Source of the DNA: Actinopolymorpha cephalotaxi
GTDB lineage: Bacteria > Actinomycetota > Actinomycetes > Propionibacteriales > Actinopolymorphaceae
Assembly (NCBI RefSeq): GCF_013408535.1
Contig: NZ_JACBZA010000001.1
Span: 248,001-312,000 of the forward strand
Direction: 5' to 3'
DNA: 64,000 nucleotides
Of this stretch, positions 18,529 to 27,911 are shown one piece after another. Positions within the stretch are counted from its first letter, which is position 1; each line of letters starts with the position of its first letter. A program made the position numbers and the translations under genes. A model generated the notes under the pieces. That model ran no database searches, was not told where the DNA came from, and saw nothing but the letters and a program-made list of their open reading frames with translations.

Positions 18529-19509
18529 TCAGGCACGGGTTGACGGCACGGCCGCGGCGGCGATGACCTCGTCCAGGTGGTCGACGATCCAGGCGATGGT
18601 GGTGGCGGCGCGCTGATAGGCGTCTGGATCCGGCGTCCAGCCGTGCAGGGCCCAGGACGCGCTCCCGATCTCGACCAGCAGCATGATCGGCACGACGGCG
18701 GCGCGCTCGCGCTCCGACAGCGGGTAGGCGTCGTGGTAGCCGGCGACGTACTCGCCCAGCACCGCGAGCATCGCGGCCGTGTCGCGTTCGGCCTCGTGCC
18801 GGTTGCCGACGTGCACGCGCAACCGGCTGGCGAGGTAGTAGCCGAGGTCACGGACTCTCGGACCCAGCGGGAGATGGTCCAGGTCGATGAATCCACTCAC
18901 CTGGCCCTTGTGGACCAGCACGTTGCCGGTGTTGCAGTCTCCGTGCGTGCGCTGGACGGGAAGCCCGGAGACGGTGGCGGTGAGGTGCCCGACCAGCGGT
19001 TCGAGGAGTCCGGTCACTTCCGGCGGCAGGCCCGGCAGTGCCGCGCCCAGCGCCTCCGGCACCGGGTCGTCGACGTACGACCTCGGCTGCCACGGGCACT
19101 CGGCCAGCGCGCGGTCGAGCTGCCCGATCGCGGCGCCGATGGCGTAGGAGGTCTCCTCCGCGTACGGGCCGAGCTCGTGGTTGCCGGAATCGCTTCGTAC
19201 GAAAGGAAAAAGAGCATACGCGTGCTCGTCCCCGGCGGTGTGGATGGCGCCCTCGTCGGTGACGATCGGGACCACGACAGGCACCCCGGCGGCCTGCAGA
19301 TGACCCAGTACGCGGAAGGCGTCGACGGGTCCGGCGCCCGGCGCGTACTCGGGAAGCCGTTTGAGCACAAAGCGCCGGCCGTCTTCGGCGACGACACGCC
19401 AGACGGGGTTGTTGACGAGGGGCATCGCTTCCAGGTGGGCGTCACCCACGGCGGAGTTCCACGCTCGGAGCGCGGATCGGGCGGCGGTGATCTCAGCTGT
19501 CTCGGCCAT
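18529..19509 (-). CDS. Phosphotransferase (APH/choline kinase-like fold)
   Basis: A 326-residue protein kinase-like phosphotransferase. Visible marks are FVLKRL (ATP-binding Lys, near residue 48), HGDCNTGNVL (catalytic loop with Asp, near 190) and FIDLDHLPLGP (metal-binding Asp, near 210). Members phosphorylate small molecules such as aminoglycosides, homoserine or sugars; the substrate here is not predictable. The gene is monocistronic, ends at a strong hairpin and begins at an ATG with a -10 hexamer 6 nt upstream, so its mRNA should be leaderless. A nucleotidyltransferase-fold gene lies divergently; resistance genes can pair these folds, but nothing else supports that. Confidence 0.85.
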   Translation of the reverse strand: MAETAEITAARSALRAWNSAVGDAHLEAMPLVNNPVWRVVAEDGRRFVLKRLPEYAPGAGPVDAFRVLGHLQAAGVPVVVPIVTDEGAIHTAGDEHAYALFPFVRSDSGNHELGPYAEETSYAIGAAIGQLDRALAECPWQPRSYVDDPVPEALGAALPGLPPEVTGLLEPLVGHLTATVSGLPVQRTHGDCNTGNVLVHKGQVSGFIDLDHLPLGPRVRDLGYYLASRLRVHVGNRHEAERDTAAMLAVLGEYVAGYHDAYPLSERERAAVVPIMLLVEIGSASWALHGWTPDPDAYQRAATTIAWIVDHLDEVIAAAAVPSTRA

Positions 19510-19515
19510 CCCAGG

Positions 19516-19521
19516 AGGCTA
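19516..19521 (-). promoter_or_regulatory. -10 hexamer of leaderless phosphotransferase gene
   Basis: TAGCCT on the minus strand ends 6 nt before ATG 19509; no ribosome site is present. Confidence 0.55.
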
Positions 19522-19620
19522 CGAAGCGCATGCGGTCGTTCGCACGACTTCGCGCATGGCCGAACACGGCCATGCGTATCGTGTGGCTTCGCCGGGTGGA
19601 GGGGTGGGGAGGTGGCGTTG

Positions 19621-20517
19621 GTGAACGTAGGCGAGGCGCTGGCGCGGCGCGAGCAGGAGCGGGCGCGGCTGGCCACCCGGCTGGCTCGGCTGTTGGCCGA
19701 CGATCCGAGGGTGCTGGCCGGTTGGCTGCAGGGCTCCGTCGGACGCGGTGAGGCGGACGGCCTCAGCGACCTGGACGTGACCGTCGTGGTGGCCGACGAA
19801 GCGCTGGCGGCGACCGCCAGCGCGCCGGACCGGCCCACTACCTACGAGCGGATACGAACGTCCCCGCGTGGCCGGTTCGTGGCCGGCCTGGGCGCACCGG
19901 CGCTGCTGACCGAGGCACCGCAGAACGCGCCGGCCGCCGGCGCCTTCCTGTCGTCGTTCTTTCCCGGTGAGTACGGACCGCACGGAGTCGACTGGGAGTG
20001 GGTTCCCCGGTCGGCTGCCGTACCCCCGGAACACACGGTGGTTCTGCTCGACCGCTCCGACGCCGCGGTGGATCACCCGGCCCGGTCGGGTCCCGGCACC
20101 GCAGGGGCGGCAGCCTCGGAGTCGCCACCGCGAGCGCCGTTGGAGGTGTCGGTCGCGGAGTGCTGCTCGTTCTGGTCGATGCTGATGTGGGCGGGCAAGT
20201 ACGCCGCGCGCGCCGACCCGACCGCCTGCGCGACGCTGCTGGGGTACGCCGTTCGGTCGCTGGACGTCGTGAGCCGGTTCACCGGGGTGACTCCGCCCGC
20301 GGACCCGGACCCGGACCCGGACCCGGCCGAGCCTGACCGCGTCCGACCGTCAACTGCGGAGCGGCTCCGCGGTCAGGTCGGGTCACTGTGGCTGCTCGCC
20401 GACCGGATGGACGCACTGGCTCCACGACTGGTCGACCTCGGCGTTGACCTGCCAGGTGACGTGGGCTGGGCCGTTCGGAGCTACCTCAACCTGGTCGAGG
20501 CCCTGTCGAATCGGTGA
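19621..20517 (+). CDS. Nucleotidyltransferase-fold protein
   Basis: A 298-residue protein. GSVGRGEADGLSDLDV near residue 40 is the nucleotidyltransferase core (GS ... DxD-like) shared by aminoglycoside adenylyltransferases and minimal nucleotidyltransferases. The rest is helical; a DPDPDPDP run near residue 225 is a low-complexity linker. GTG 19621 is preferred since GGGGTGGGGAGG ends 8 nt before it; GTG 19612 is also in frame. The substrate is unknown. Confidence 0.7.
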   Translation: MNVGEALARREQERARLATRLARLLADDPRVLAGWLQGSVGRGEADGLSDLDVTVVVADEALAATASAPDRPTTYERIRTSPRGRFVAGLGAPALLTEAPQNAPAAGAFLSSFFPGEYGPHGVDWEWVPRSAAVPPEHTVVLLDRSDAAVDHPARSGPGTAGAAASESPPRAPLEVSVAECCSFWSMLMWAGKYAARADPTACATLLGYAVRSLDVVSRFTGVTPPADPDPDPDPAEPDRVRPSTAERLRGQVGSLWLLADRMDALAPRLVDLGVDLPGDVGWAVRSYLNLVEALSNR

Positions 20518-20537
20518 CCGAGGCGGATCCCCAACCG

Positions 20538-22214
20538 TCATGGGCGGAGGATGCACTGCTGCGGGTCCACCCACTCCGGGGGTACGTACTCGGGGTGGCC
20601 GTGTGCTCCCATCCGTACCAGCCAGCCCCTGTGGTGGACGGTGACGTGGTGAAAGCGGCACAACAGCACACCGTTCGACAGATCGGTCGGGCCACTGTGG
20701 TCCCAGGCGGTCATGTGATGCGTGACGCAACGCGGCTCCGGGATCTGGCAGCCGGGGAAGTGGCAGTGGCTGCCGTCGCGGATCGCCAGGGCACGGCGTT
20801 GGTGCTCCTTGAAGAACCGGTCCGAGCGGCCGAGGTCGAGGACCTGCCCATCACCGCCGAGCACGACGGGGACCAGGTCGGCCTCGCACGCCAACCGGCG
20901 CACAGTTGCGGCGGAGATCGGCTTCCCGTCGGTGCCGAGGTAGCGGGCCGACCCGCCACCGCCACACTTCGGGCACCCGTCGTGCGGGTCGATGGCGTCC
21001 TTCATCCCCACCGCACCCTGGTCGGGTTCGGGGTCGGTGTTCGGTTGTGGGGGTTGGCCGGGTGTTCGGGGTGGTGGTATCCCGTCGGCGGGTGATCCGG
21101 TGCCGGGTGACTGCCGTTTCTGCTTACCTGGCTGGGATTCCTGGCCCTCGTCCTGGCCTTCCGCCTCGTGGGGGGTCGGCTCACCCGCCTGGTCGGGGTC
21201 CTTGGCCGCGTTCTTCGCGTTCTTGGCGTTGCCGGTGTTCTTGCTGGTGCCGTACTTGGGGTCGGTGCAGGGGCAGCTGCAGGGCCGTGGGCGTACGGGG
21301 GTGGCGGTGTCGTCGATCGTCCCGGCACCCACGCCGGTCAGGAGGACGTCGATCGGGATGGTGACCGCGACCTGGGGTGGTCTCCCGCCGCGTACGGGTG
21401 CGGTGGTGGCGGCGGCGAGCAGGCCGAGGGCTTCGGCGAACGCGTCCCCTCGCCGCTGGTCGATCGGGCGGTTGTCCGGCTCTGCGCCCTTCTTCGGTTC
21501 GGCCAACGGTTCGATGATCTTGCGGAACAGTTCCATCTCCCACGCCGGCAGGGTGATCCGCACCGTCTCCGACTGGGGGATGCCGTTGGGCAGGTAGCGC
21601 AGGGACCGTTTCTGTTCGGCCTTGCGGTCCTTCTTCGCCAGTTCCTCTCCCTCCAGCCGTTCGGCCTCTTCGGGCGCGATGCGTTCCAGCAAAGATTCGC
21701 CCATTCCGCGGAGTTCGTCGGGGTTGGCGAAGGCGGCCTTCTCGATCAGGAACTCCTCCGCCCGGTGCCGTTCATCGGCCCCGACGTACTCCGGGAGTTT
21801 CTTCAGTGCTTCGGCGATCACCTTGGCCTGCTGGGCCGACACCGCCCCGGCGGCCATCGCCTCCAGGGTCAGCCGCGCCACCTTGCCCAGGTCGCGGGCC
21901 AGCCCGACGACCGCGGACGCCTCCCGCTGCGCGAGCCGCTGCGCGGTGCGCAGATACACGGTGGCGTTCGGGGAGCCGGTCAGCCTGCCGATGTCACAGG
22001 CCTCCGCCAGAGCCACCAGGTCCAGCTCGAGGGCTTCGAAGCGGGCCTTCTTCGCCCGCGCCGCAGCGATCACCGCCGCGAGCTCCTCCGGCTTCAGGCC
22101 ACCCTTCGGCGCCACCCACGCCTCGTCCAGCGGCGCGTCGACCCGGTCGAGCGCGGCCAGGATCCGGCCGGCGGCATCGCCACCGGTCCAGGCACCCCAC
22201 TCGCTCGAAGACAT
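20538..22214 (-). CDS. DUF222/HNH endonuclease-like protein (13E12 type)
   Basis: A 558-residue protein of the 13E12-repeat family common in actinobacteria. The first 300 residues are the helical DUF222 region; the C-terminus has the HNH nuclease core CHFPGCQIPEPRCVTHHM ... LSNGVLLCRFHHVTVHHRGW. Between them is an unusually long linker of about 130 residues, rich in Lys, Asp, Pro and Gly, containing two Cys pairs (CSCPC and CPKCGGG) that may bind metal. Families of this type are often repeated in a genome and are suspected mobile or phage-related elements; their function is unproven. The start ATG 22214 has a TACGAT -10 6 nt upstream (leaderless). It converges on the nucleotidyltransferase gene. 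Confidence 0.85.
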   Translation of the reverse strand: MSSSEWGAWTGGDAAGRILAALDRVDAPLDEAWVAPKGGLKPEELAAVIAAARAKKARFEALELDLVALAEACDIGRLTGSPNATVYLRTAQRLAQREASAVVGLARDLGKVARLTLEAMAAGAVSAQQAKVIAEALKKLPEYVGADERHRAEEFLIEKAAFANPDELRGMGESLLERIAPEEAERLEGEELAKKDRKAEQKRSLRYLPNGIPQSETVRITLPAWEMELFRKIIEPLAEPKKGAEPDNRPIDQRRGDAFAEALGLLAAATTAPVRGGRPPQVAVTIPIDVLLTGVGAGTIDDTATPVRPRPCSCPCTDPKYGTSKNTGNAKNAKNAAKDPDQAGEPTPHEAEGQDEGQESQPGKQKRQSPGTGSPADGIPPPRTPGQPPQPNTDPEPDQGAVGMKDAIDPHDGCPKCGGGGSARYLGTDGKPISAATVRRLACEADLVPVVLGGDGQVLDLGRSDRFFKEHQRRALAIRDGSHCHFPGCQIPEPRCVTHHMTAWDHSGPTDLSNGVLLCRFHHVTVHHRGWLVRMGAHGHPEYVPPEWVDPQQCILRP

Positions 22215-22220
22215 GATCGA

Positions 22221-22226
22221 ATCGTA
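22221..22226 (-). promoter_or_regulatory. -10 hexamer of leaderless DUF222/HNH gene
   Basis: TACGAT on the minus strand ends 6 nt before ATG 22214. Confidence 0.5.
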
Positions 22227-22607
22227 TCGGCCACCACCGACAAGCCCGGTTAGCCCACAAGGCGGGATTCCTCAACGTACACAGGAGGTTCAGGCTGACT
22301 GTGGGAGCGCCAGTCACCTCGCAGTTGTCGATACCTACGTCGCTCGCCATAGGCGTGTGAGTATCCCCCTCACGGGCCGGGATGCTCGGGCGGCCGAAGT
22401 CGGCGGGGCGGCGATGTCCGGAGGCGGCCATCCCACCGGCGCCGCCAGGGCGGAGGGAAGTTTCCCCATACACGTTGGTGTTTCACTGCCGTCCGCAGCC
22501 CGCGCAAGCCGTCCTTGACGACCACCTGCCGAGCACGGTCTTCCCGTCCTGCGAACCCGGAATGGAAGATGATCGCGCACAGATCCTCAGGCGAAGGGAC
22601 GGCAGGA
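22227..22607. other. Intergenic region upstream of the GH42 operon
   Basis: About 380 bases without a supported gene. It should hold the GH42 operon promoter. A TTGACG is present at 22516-22521 but no good -10 follows, and I could not identify a sugar-regulator operator. Confidence 0.5.
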
Positions 22608-24662
22608 ATGGCGCAGGACGACCGCGACGCGGACGTGGACTTCGGTCAGGTCCTCTACGGCGCCGACTACAACCCCGAGCAGTGGCCGGAGGACGTCTGG
22701 GACGAGGACGTCCGCCTGATGCGGGAGGCGCACGTCACCACGGTGAGCGTGCCGGTCTTCGGCTGGGCTTCACTGCAGCCGGACGAGGAGACGTTCACCT
22801 TCGACTGGCTGGACCGCGTACTGGACAAACTGTCCGCGCAGGGAGTGCGGGCAAACCTCGCCACCGCGACCGCCTCGGTCCCGGCGTGGGTCACCCGCCG
22901 CTACCCGGACGTGCTGGTCGTCGACGAGGACGGCATCCGCCGCCGGCACGGCAACCGGCACATGTTCTGCCCGTCCTCGCCGAACTTCCGCCGGTTGTCC
23001 ACCGCGCTGGTCCGCGAGATCGCCACGCGGTACGCCGACCACCCGGCCCTGCAGTTGTGGCACATCGGCAACGAGTACGGCACGTTGTGCTACTGCGACC
23101 TGTGTGCGGACGCGTTCCGTCAGTGGCTGCGCGAGCGGCACGGCAGTCTCGACCAGCTCAACCACAACTGGAACACCGCGTTCTGGGGCCACACGTTCAC
23201 CGACTGGGCACAGGTCGAACCCCCGGTCAGCAAGGGCGAACGCGCCATCCAGGCGTTGCGCATCGACTGGCACCGGTTCGCCTCGGACGCCCTGCTGAAC
23301 TGCCTGCGCGCCGAGGTGGCGGTGATCCGCGAGGTCACTCCGAACATCCCGATCACGACCAACCTGATGGGTGCGTTCTTCCCGCTCGACTACCACCGCT
23401 GGGCGCGCGAGCTCGACATCGTGTCGTGGGACAACTACCCGCGCCCGAACGACCCGCCGGAGACGGTGGCGTTCAACCACGCGCTGATGCGTGGGCTGCG
23501 GGAGGGCCAGCCGTTCCTGTTGATGGAGCAGAGCCCGTCCCAGCAGAACTGGCAGCCCTACAACTGGATCAAGCCGCCGGGCCTGCTGCGGCTGCAGTCC
23601 TACCAGGCGGTCGCCCAGGGCGCGGACTCGGTGATGTACTTCCAGTGGCGGCGTTCCCGCGGCGGCATCGAGAAGCTGCACGGCGCGGTGGTCGAGCACC
23701 ACGGCCACTCCGACGCCCGGGTCTTCCGCGAGGTGGCCGAGCTCGGCCGCGAGCTGGAGTCCCTCGGCACCCACACGACCGGCGGCCGGGTCGCCGCCCG
23801 GGCCGCGGTGCTGTTCGACTGGCCCACCTGGTGGAGCCTGCGGTTCTCCAGCGGCCCGAGCGTCGACCTGGATTACCTCGACCAGTGCCGATCGGTATAC
23901 GCCGCGCTGCACCAGCTCGGCGTGCAGACCGACGTGCTCGCACCGGATGCCGACCTCTCGGCGTACGACCTGATCGTGGCGCCGGTGCTCACCATGGTCG
24001 AGGAGCCGGTCGCCACCGCGATCTCCGAGCGCGTACGCGCCGGGGCGACGTTCGTGGCCACGGCGTTCACCGGGCTGGTCGACCAGCACGATCTCGTCCA
24101 CCCGGGAGGAGCGCCCGGCCCGTTGCGCGAGGTGCTCGGGCTGACCGTCGAGGAGACCGACGCGCTCCCGCCCGACCGGACGAACGCGGTCCGGCTCGGC
24201 ACCGATGTGGGAACGTTGCCGGCCGGGACCGAGCTGGCCGCCGGGATCCTGTGCGAGCGGGTGTTCCTGGAGGGCGCGAAGCCGGTGGGGGAGTACACCC
24301 GCGACTTCTACGCCGGCGAGCCGGGCCTCACCCGCAACTCCCACGGCGAGGGTCAGGCGTACTACCTGCCCACCCTGCTCGGAGGCGAGGGGCTGCGGCA
24401 ACTCCTCGCCGCGCTGTGCACCGAGGCCGGCATCGGTTCGCCGCTCGCCGACGGTGCTCCGCCGCCTGCCGGGGTGGAGGTGACCCGCCGGGTCGGCCCG
24501 TCCGGGGCGGGCGTGCTCCACCTGCTCAACCACGGTGCGGAGGCTGTCAACGTGCGGTTGCGCCCGGGCGTGCACACCGATCTGCTCACCGGGCGGTCGT
24601 ACGAGGGAGAGGTGCCGGTGCCCCACCGCGGCGTAGTCATCCTGACCGAGCCGACGAGCTGA
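22608..24662 (+). CDS. Glycoside hydrolase family 42 beta-galactosidase
   Basis: A 684-residue retaining glycosidase acting on beta-galactosides or alpha-L-arabinopyranosides. YGADYNPEQWPEDVW opens the TIM barrel; HIGNEYG near residue 152 holds the acid/base Glu and LLMEQSP near 307 the nucleophile Glu. The zinc-cluster cysteines (one near residue 120, then CYCDLC near 163) seen in the Thermus A4-type enzymes are present. A trimerisation domain and a small C-terminal beta domain follow. There is no signal peptide, so it acts on imported oligosaccharides. ATG 22608 has AAGGGA 8 nt upstream. A 2-hydroxyacid dehydrogenase, an aldolase and a dehydratase follow on the same strand. Confidence 0.92.
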   Translation: MAQDDRDADVDFGQVLYGADYNPEQWPEDVWDEDVRLMREAHVTTVSVPVFGWASLQPDEETFTFDWLDRVLDKLSAQGVRANLATATASVPAWVTRRYPDVLVVDEDGIRRRHGNRHMFCPSSPNFRRLSTALVREIATRYADHPALQLWHIGNEYGTLCYCDLCADAFRQWLRERHGSLDQLNHNWNTAFWGHTFTDWAQVEPPVSKGERAIQALRIDWHRFASDALLNCLRAEVAVIREVTPNIPITTNLMGAFFPLDYHRWARELDIVSWDNYPRPNDPPETVAFNHALMRGLREGQPFLLMEQSPSQQNWQPYNWIKPPGLLRLQSYQAVAQGADSVMYFQWRRSRGGIEKLHGAVVEHHGHSDARVFREVAELGRELESLGTHTTGGRVAARAAVLFDWPTWWSLRFSSGPSVDLDYLDQCRSVYAALHQLGVQTDVLAPDADLSAYDLIVAPVLTMVEEPVATAISERVRAGATFVATAFTGLVDQHDLVHPGGAPGPLREVLGLTVEETDALPPDRTNAVRLGTDVGTLPAGTELAAGILCERVFLEGAKPVGEYTRDFYAGEPGLTRNSHGEGQAYYLPTLLGGEGLRQLLAALCTEAGIGSPLADGAPPPAGVEVTRRVGPSGAGVLHLLNHGAEAVNVRLRPGVHTDLLTGRSYEGEVPVPHRGVVILTEPTS

Positions 24663-24763
24663 CCGCCGCCGCCACGCGCGGATGCACGGCAGGGGTAGGA
24701 AGCCGCAGGAGCGCGAAGCCGCAGGAAGACGGGGCCGCAGGAGTACGGAGAGGGGGACCGACA

Positions 24764-25801
24764 ATGGCCTTCCGGGTCGGCGTCACGCGCGACTTCCGCG
24801 CACCCGACGGGCGCATCGGCTGGGGTGACATCGGACTGTCGGCGTTGGAACAGGCGCCCGGCGTGGAGTGGGAGTTCCTGCCGGACGCCCCCGATGGGCG
24901 CGACGGGCGCGACGAGCTCCCGGCCGAGGTGGTCGCCGGGTACGACGCCCTGCTGGTGCTCACGCCGCGGGTGAGCGCCGCGTCGCTGACCCGCGCGGAC
25001 CGGCTGCGGATCGTGGCTCGGTTCGGCGTCGGTTACGACAACGTGGACGTGGCCGCGTGCACCGACGCGGGCGTGCTGGTCACCATCACCCCCGACGGAG
25101 TACGCCGTCCGGTGGCGGTCTCCGCGCTCACTCTCCTGCTGGCGTTGACCCATCGGGTCCGCGCCAAGGACCAGTTGGTCCGCGCCGGGCGCTGGCAGGA
25201 CAAGCTCGACCACCTCGGCGTCGGCGTCACCGGCCGCACCCTCGGCGTGGTCGGCTGGGGCAACATCGGCCAGGAGGTGTCCCGGGTCTGCGCGCCGCTG
25301 GGGATGCGCCAGGTCGCCGCCGACCCGTACGCCGACGCCTCCGCCGCGGCAAAGGCAGGCGTCGAACTCCTCGACCTGGACGACCTGCTGACCCGGTCCG
25401 ACTTCGTGGTGCTCACCTGCGCCCTGACGCCGCAGACCCGCGGCCTGATCGCCGCCGGCCGGCTCGCCAGGATGAAGGAGTCGGCGTTCCTGGTCAACGT
25501 CGCCCGCGGGCCGGTGGTCGACCAGCAGGCGTTGACGCGTGCACTCGCCGAACGCCGGATCGCCGGCGCCGCGCTGGACGTGTTCGACCCCGAACCACCC
25601 GCGCCCGACGACCCGCTGCTCGCCCTGGACAACGTCCTGCTGGCACCGCACGCGATCGCCTGGACCGACGAGCTCGCGCTCGGCAACGGCCGCAGCGCCG
25701 TGCAGGCCATCCTGGACGTGGCCGCCGGTCGCCGTCCCACCCACGTGGTCAACCCGCAGGCGTGGGCGCCGTCAGTCCCGAGCGAAGGAGCCGACCGATG
25801 A
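24764..25801 (+). CDS. D-isomer-specific 2-hydroxyacid dehydrogenase
   Basis: A 345-residue NAD(P)-dependent enzyme that interconverts a 2-oxoacid and its D-2-hydroxyacid. The Rossmann motif is GVVGWGNIGQEV near residue 163; the catalytic Arg sits in NVARGPVVD, the Glu in FDPEPP and the His in LLAPHAIAW. ATG 24764 has AGAGGGGGA upstream. Its TGA overlaps the ATG of the next gene (ATGA), so it is coupled to an HpcH-type aldolase and then to a tartrate-dehydratase-like enzyme. This suggests oxidation or reduction of a sugar-acid intermediate, which is inference. Confidence 0.88.
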   Translation: MAFRVGVTRDFRAPDGRIGWGDIGLSALEQAPGVEWEFLPDAPDGRDGRDELPAEVVAGYDALLVLTPRVSAASLTRADRLRIVARFGVGYDNVDVAACTDAGVLVTITPDGVRRPVAVSALTLLLALTHRVRAKDQLVRAGRWQDKLDHLGVGVTGRTLGVVGWGNIGQEVSRVCAPLGMRQVAADPYADASAAAKAGVELLDLDDLLTRSDFVVLTCALTPQTRGLIAAGRLARMKESAFLVNVARGPVVDQQALTRALAERRIAGAALDVFDPEPPAPDDPLLALDNVLLAPHAIAWTDELALGNGRSAVQAILDVAAGRRPTHVVNPQAWAPSVPSEGADR

Positions 25802-26661
25802 GCAGGTCCAAGCACACCGAGCACTCCGAGCACTCCGAAACCGCTGTGCACACAGCGATCCGGGCCGGTGATCTCGTCGTGGGCACGTTCGTGTTCGAGT
25901 TCGCCACCGCGGGCATCGGGCGGCTGGCAGCCGGCGCCGGCGCGTCGTTCGTCCTCTACGACGCCGAGCACACCGGCTGGACGTGGGAGACCATCGGCAC
26001 GCTGGTGGCCACCACGCGGGGCGCCGGTGCCGACAGCTACGTGCGGGTGCCGACCACCGACCGCTCGGAGATCTCCCGGGCGCTGGACGTCGGCGCCCGC
26101 GGGGTGATGGTCCCGATGGTGGAGTCCGCCGAGCAGGCGAGCGCCATCGTGCGGTGGGCGAAATATCCGCCGGTCGGTCTGCGTGGTGCGGCGTTCGGCC
26201 TGGCCCACGACGACTACGTACGCGGTGACGGTGCCGCCTACATGCGTCGGTCCAACGCTGACAACCTCGTGTTGACACAGATCGAGACCGCCGCCGGGCT
26301 GGCCGCCGTGGAGGAGATCGCCGCGGTCGAGGGTGTGGACGTGCTCTGGGTCGGGCAGTACGACCTGACCACCAGCATGGGCATCCCCGGAGAGTTCGGC
26401 CACCCGGACTACCTCGCCGCCCTGGACCGGGTGGCCACGGCCGCGCGCACGCACGGGAAGGTCGCCGGCTTCATGGCCGGAACCCCTGCCGAGGCGGCGA
26501 TGCTGGCCGAAAGAGGCTTCTCGATGTTCGCCTACAGCGGTGACCTGTGGATCTACCAGGATGCGCTCCGGGCCGGCATCGACGATGTACGGGGGAAGGC
26601 GCAAGCCGGCCTTGCGGCAGGCGCTCGCAACGGCGGGAAGTCAACCAGGGCAGCGAAGTGA
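25798..26661 (+). CDS. HpcH/HpaI-family class II aldolase
   Basis: A 287-residue metal-dependent aldolase of the HpcH/HpaI (2-oxo-acid aldolase/citrate lyase beta) family, which cleaves 4-hydroxy-2-oxoacids to pyruvate plus an aldehyde. LYDAEHTGWTWE near residue 45, VPMVESAEQA, RGAAFGLAHDDY and the metal ligands in QIETAAGLA and WVGQYDLTTSMG are visible. The first 15 residues are a His/Glu/Ser-rich extension. Start and stop overlap both neighbours (ATGA and GTGA), so this is the middle of a tightly coupled three-gene unit for sugar-acid breakdown. Confidence 0.88.
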   Translation: MSRSKHTEHSEHSETAVHTAIRAGDLVVGTFVFEFATAGIGRLAAGAGASFVLYDAEHTGWTWETIGTLVATTRGAGADSYVRVPTTDRSEISRALDVGARGVMVPMVESAEQASAIVRWAKYPPVGLRGAAFGLAHDDYVRGDGAAYMRRSNADNLVLTQIETAAGLAAVEEIAAVEGVDVLWVGQYDLTTSMGIPGEFGHPDYLAALDRVATAARTHGKVAGFMAGTPAEAAMLAERGFSMFAYSGDLWIYQDALRAGIDDVRGKAQAGLAAGARNGGKSTRAAK

Positions 26662-27854
26662 GGATCACCGACGTACGCGTCGCCGAGGCGCCGATCGGTT
26701 CGGGGTTCGCCAACGCGGTGATCGACTTCTCCTCGATGACCGTCTCGGTGGTGGCGGTGGAGACGGACCTGGTGGTCGACGGCGAACGCGTGGTCGGCTA
26801 CGGCTTCAACTCCAACGGCAGGTACGCCCAGACCGGCATCCTCACCGGGCGACTGCTCCCGCGGCTGCGCGCGTGCCCGCCCGAGCGGCTGGTCGACCCC
26901 GAGACCGGAGTGCTGGACCCGGTCGCCGCGAACGCGGTGATGCGGACGAACGAGAAGCCCGGCGGGCACGGCGACCGGGCGGTCGCGGTCGGCATCATGG
27001 ACATGGCGCTGTGGGACGCCGCGGCGAAGGCGGCCGGTCAGCCGCTGCACCGGTTCCTGCGGACCCGCTACGAGCGGCCTGCCGCGGCGTCCGTCCCGCA
27101 CGAGGATCCGGTTCAGGAGGACTCGGTCTGGGTCTACGCCGCCGGCGGCTACTACCACCCCGACGGCACGGTCGGCTCCCTGCGGGAGGAGATCGCAAGC
27201 TACCTCGACCTCGGCTACCGCGACGTCAAGATCAAGATCGGCGGCGCCTCGCTCGCCGAGGACGTCGAACGCGTCGAGGCGGTGCTCGACCTGCTGCCCG
27301 ACGGCTGCCGGCTGGCCGTGGACGCCAACGGGAGGTTCGACCTGCCGACGGCCCTGTCGTACGCCGAGGCGTTGTCGGCGTACGACCTGCGGTGGTACGA
27401 GGAGCCGCTGGATCCGCTGGACTACCTCGGTCACGCCGTGCTGGCCGAGGCCTATCCCGGGCCGTTGGCCACCGGAGAGAACCTGTTCGCCGTCCCGGAG
27501 GTGCGTAACCTCGCCCGCCACGCCGGCCTGCGCGCCGGCCGCGACGTGCTGCAGATGGACCCGTCGCTGAGCTACGGCGTGCCGGAGTACGCCGCGATGC
27601 TCGACGCTCTGCAGGGTGCCGGTTGGTCGCCGGCGCGCTGCGTGCCGCACGGAGGCCATCTGTACAACCTCGCCGTGGCGTCGGCGTTCGGCCTCGGTGG
27701 GTGCGAGTCGTACCCGCGGGTGTTCGAGCCGTTCGGCGGCTTCGCCGACGACGCACCGGTGGCCGGCGGGCGGGTCCGGCTCGGCGACTGTCCGGGAGTG
27801 GGGATCGAGGGCAAGGCCGACCTGCACCGCCTGGTGCGTGGCCTGGTCGGCTGA
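26658..27854 (+). CDS. Enolase-superfamily dehydratase, D-tartrate dehydratase-like
   Basis: A 398-residue enolase-superfamily acid-sugar dehydratase. It closely resembles, from memory, the D(-)-tartrate dehydratase subgroup: VGYGFNSNGRYAQTG near residue 50, NEKPGGHGDRAV near 100, VYAAGGYYHP near 155, the catalytic KIKIGG near 192, metal ligands in VDANGRF, YEEPLDP and TGENLF, and the catalytic His in CVPHGGHLYN. D-tartrate would give oxaloacetate; another acid sugar is possible since the neighbours are a 2-hydroxyacid dehydrogenase, an aldolase and GH42. GTG 26658 overlaps the aldolase stop. Confidence 0.85.
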   Translation: MRITDVRVAEAPIGSGFANAVIDFSSMTVSVVAVETDLVVDGERVVGYGFNSNGRYAQTGILTGRLLPRLRACPPERLVDPETGVLDPVAANAVMRTNEKPGGHGDRAVAVGIMDMALWDAAAKAAGQPLHRFLRTRYERPAAASVPHEDPVQEDSVWVYAAGGYYHPDGTVGSLREEIASYLDLGYRDVKIKIGGASLAEDVERVEAVLDLLPDGCRLAVDANGRFDLPTALSYAEALSAYDLRWYEEPLDPLDYLGHAVLAEAYPGPLATGENLFAVPEVRNLARHAGLRAGRDVLQMDPSLSYGVPEYAAMLDALQGAGWSPARCVPHGGHLYNLAVASAFGLGGCESYPRVFEPFGGFADDAPVAGGRVRLGDCPGVGIEGKADLHRLVRGLVG

Positions 27855-27911
27855 GCGCCACGGCGTACCCCTGTCAAGCCGGCCTTGCCCCACCCCGGAA
27901 GGGGCGCTCGG

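Noticed and set aside
22770-24764. 664-codon open frame opposite GH42
   Set aside because: Shadow of a gene with intact catalytic motifs.
27854-27911. Terminator between the dehydratase and DUF664 genes
   Set aside because: Only a 7-bp pairing (GAGCGCC/GGCGCTC) across a 40-nt loop; too weak to call.
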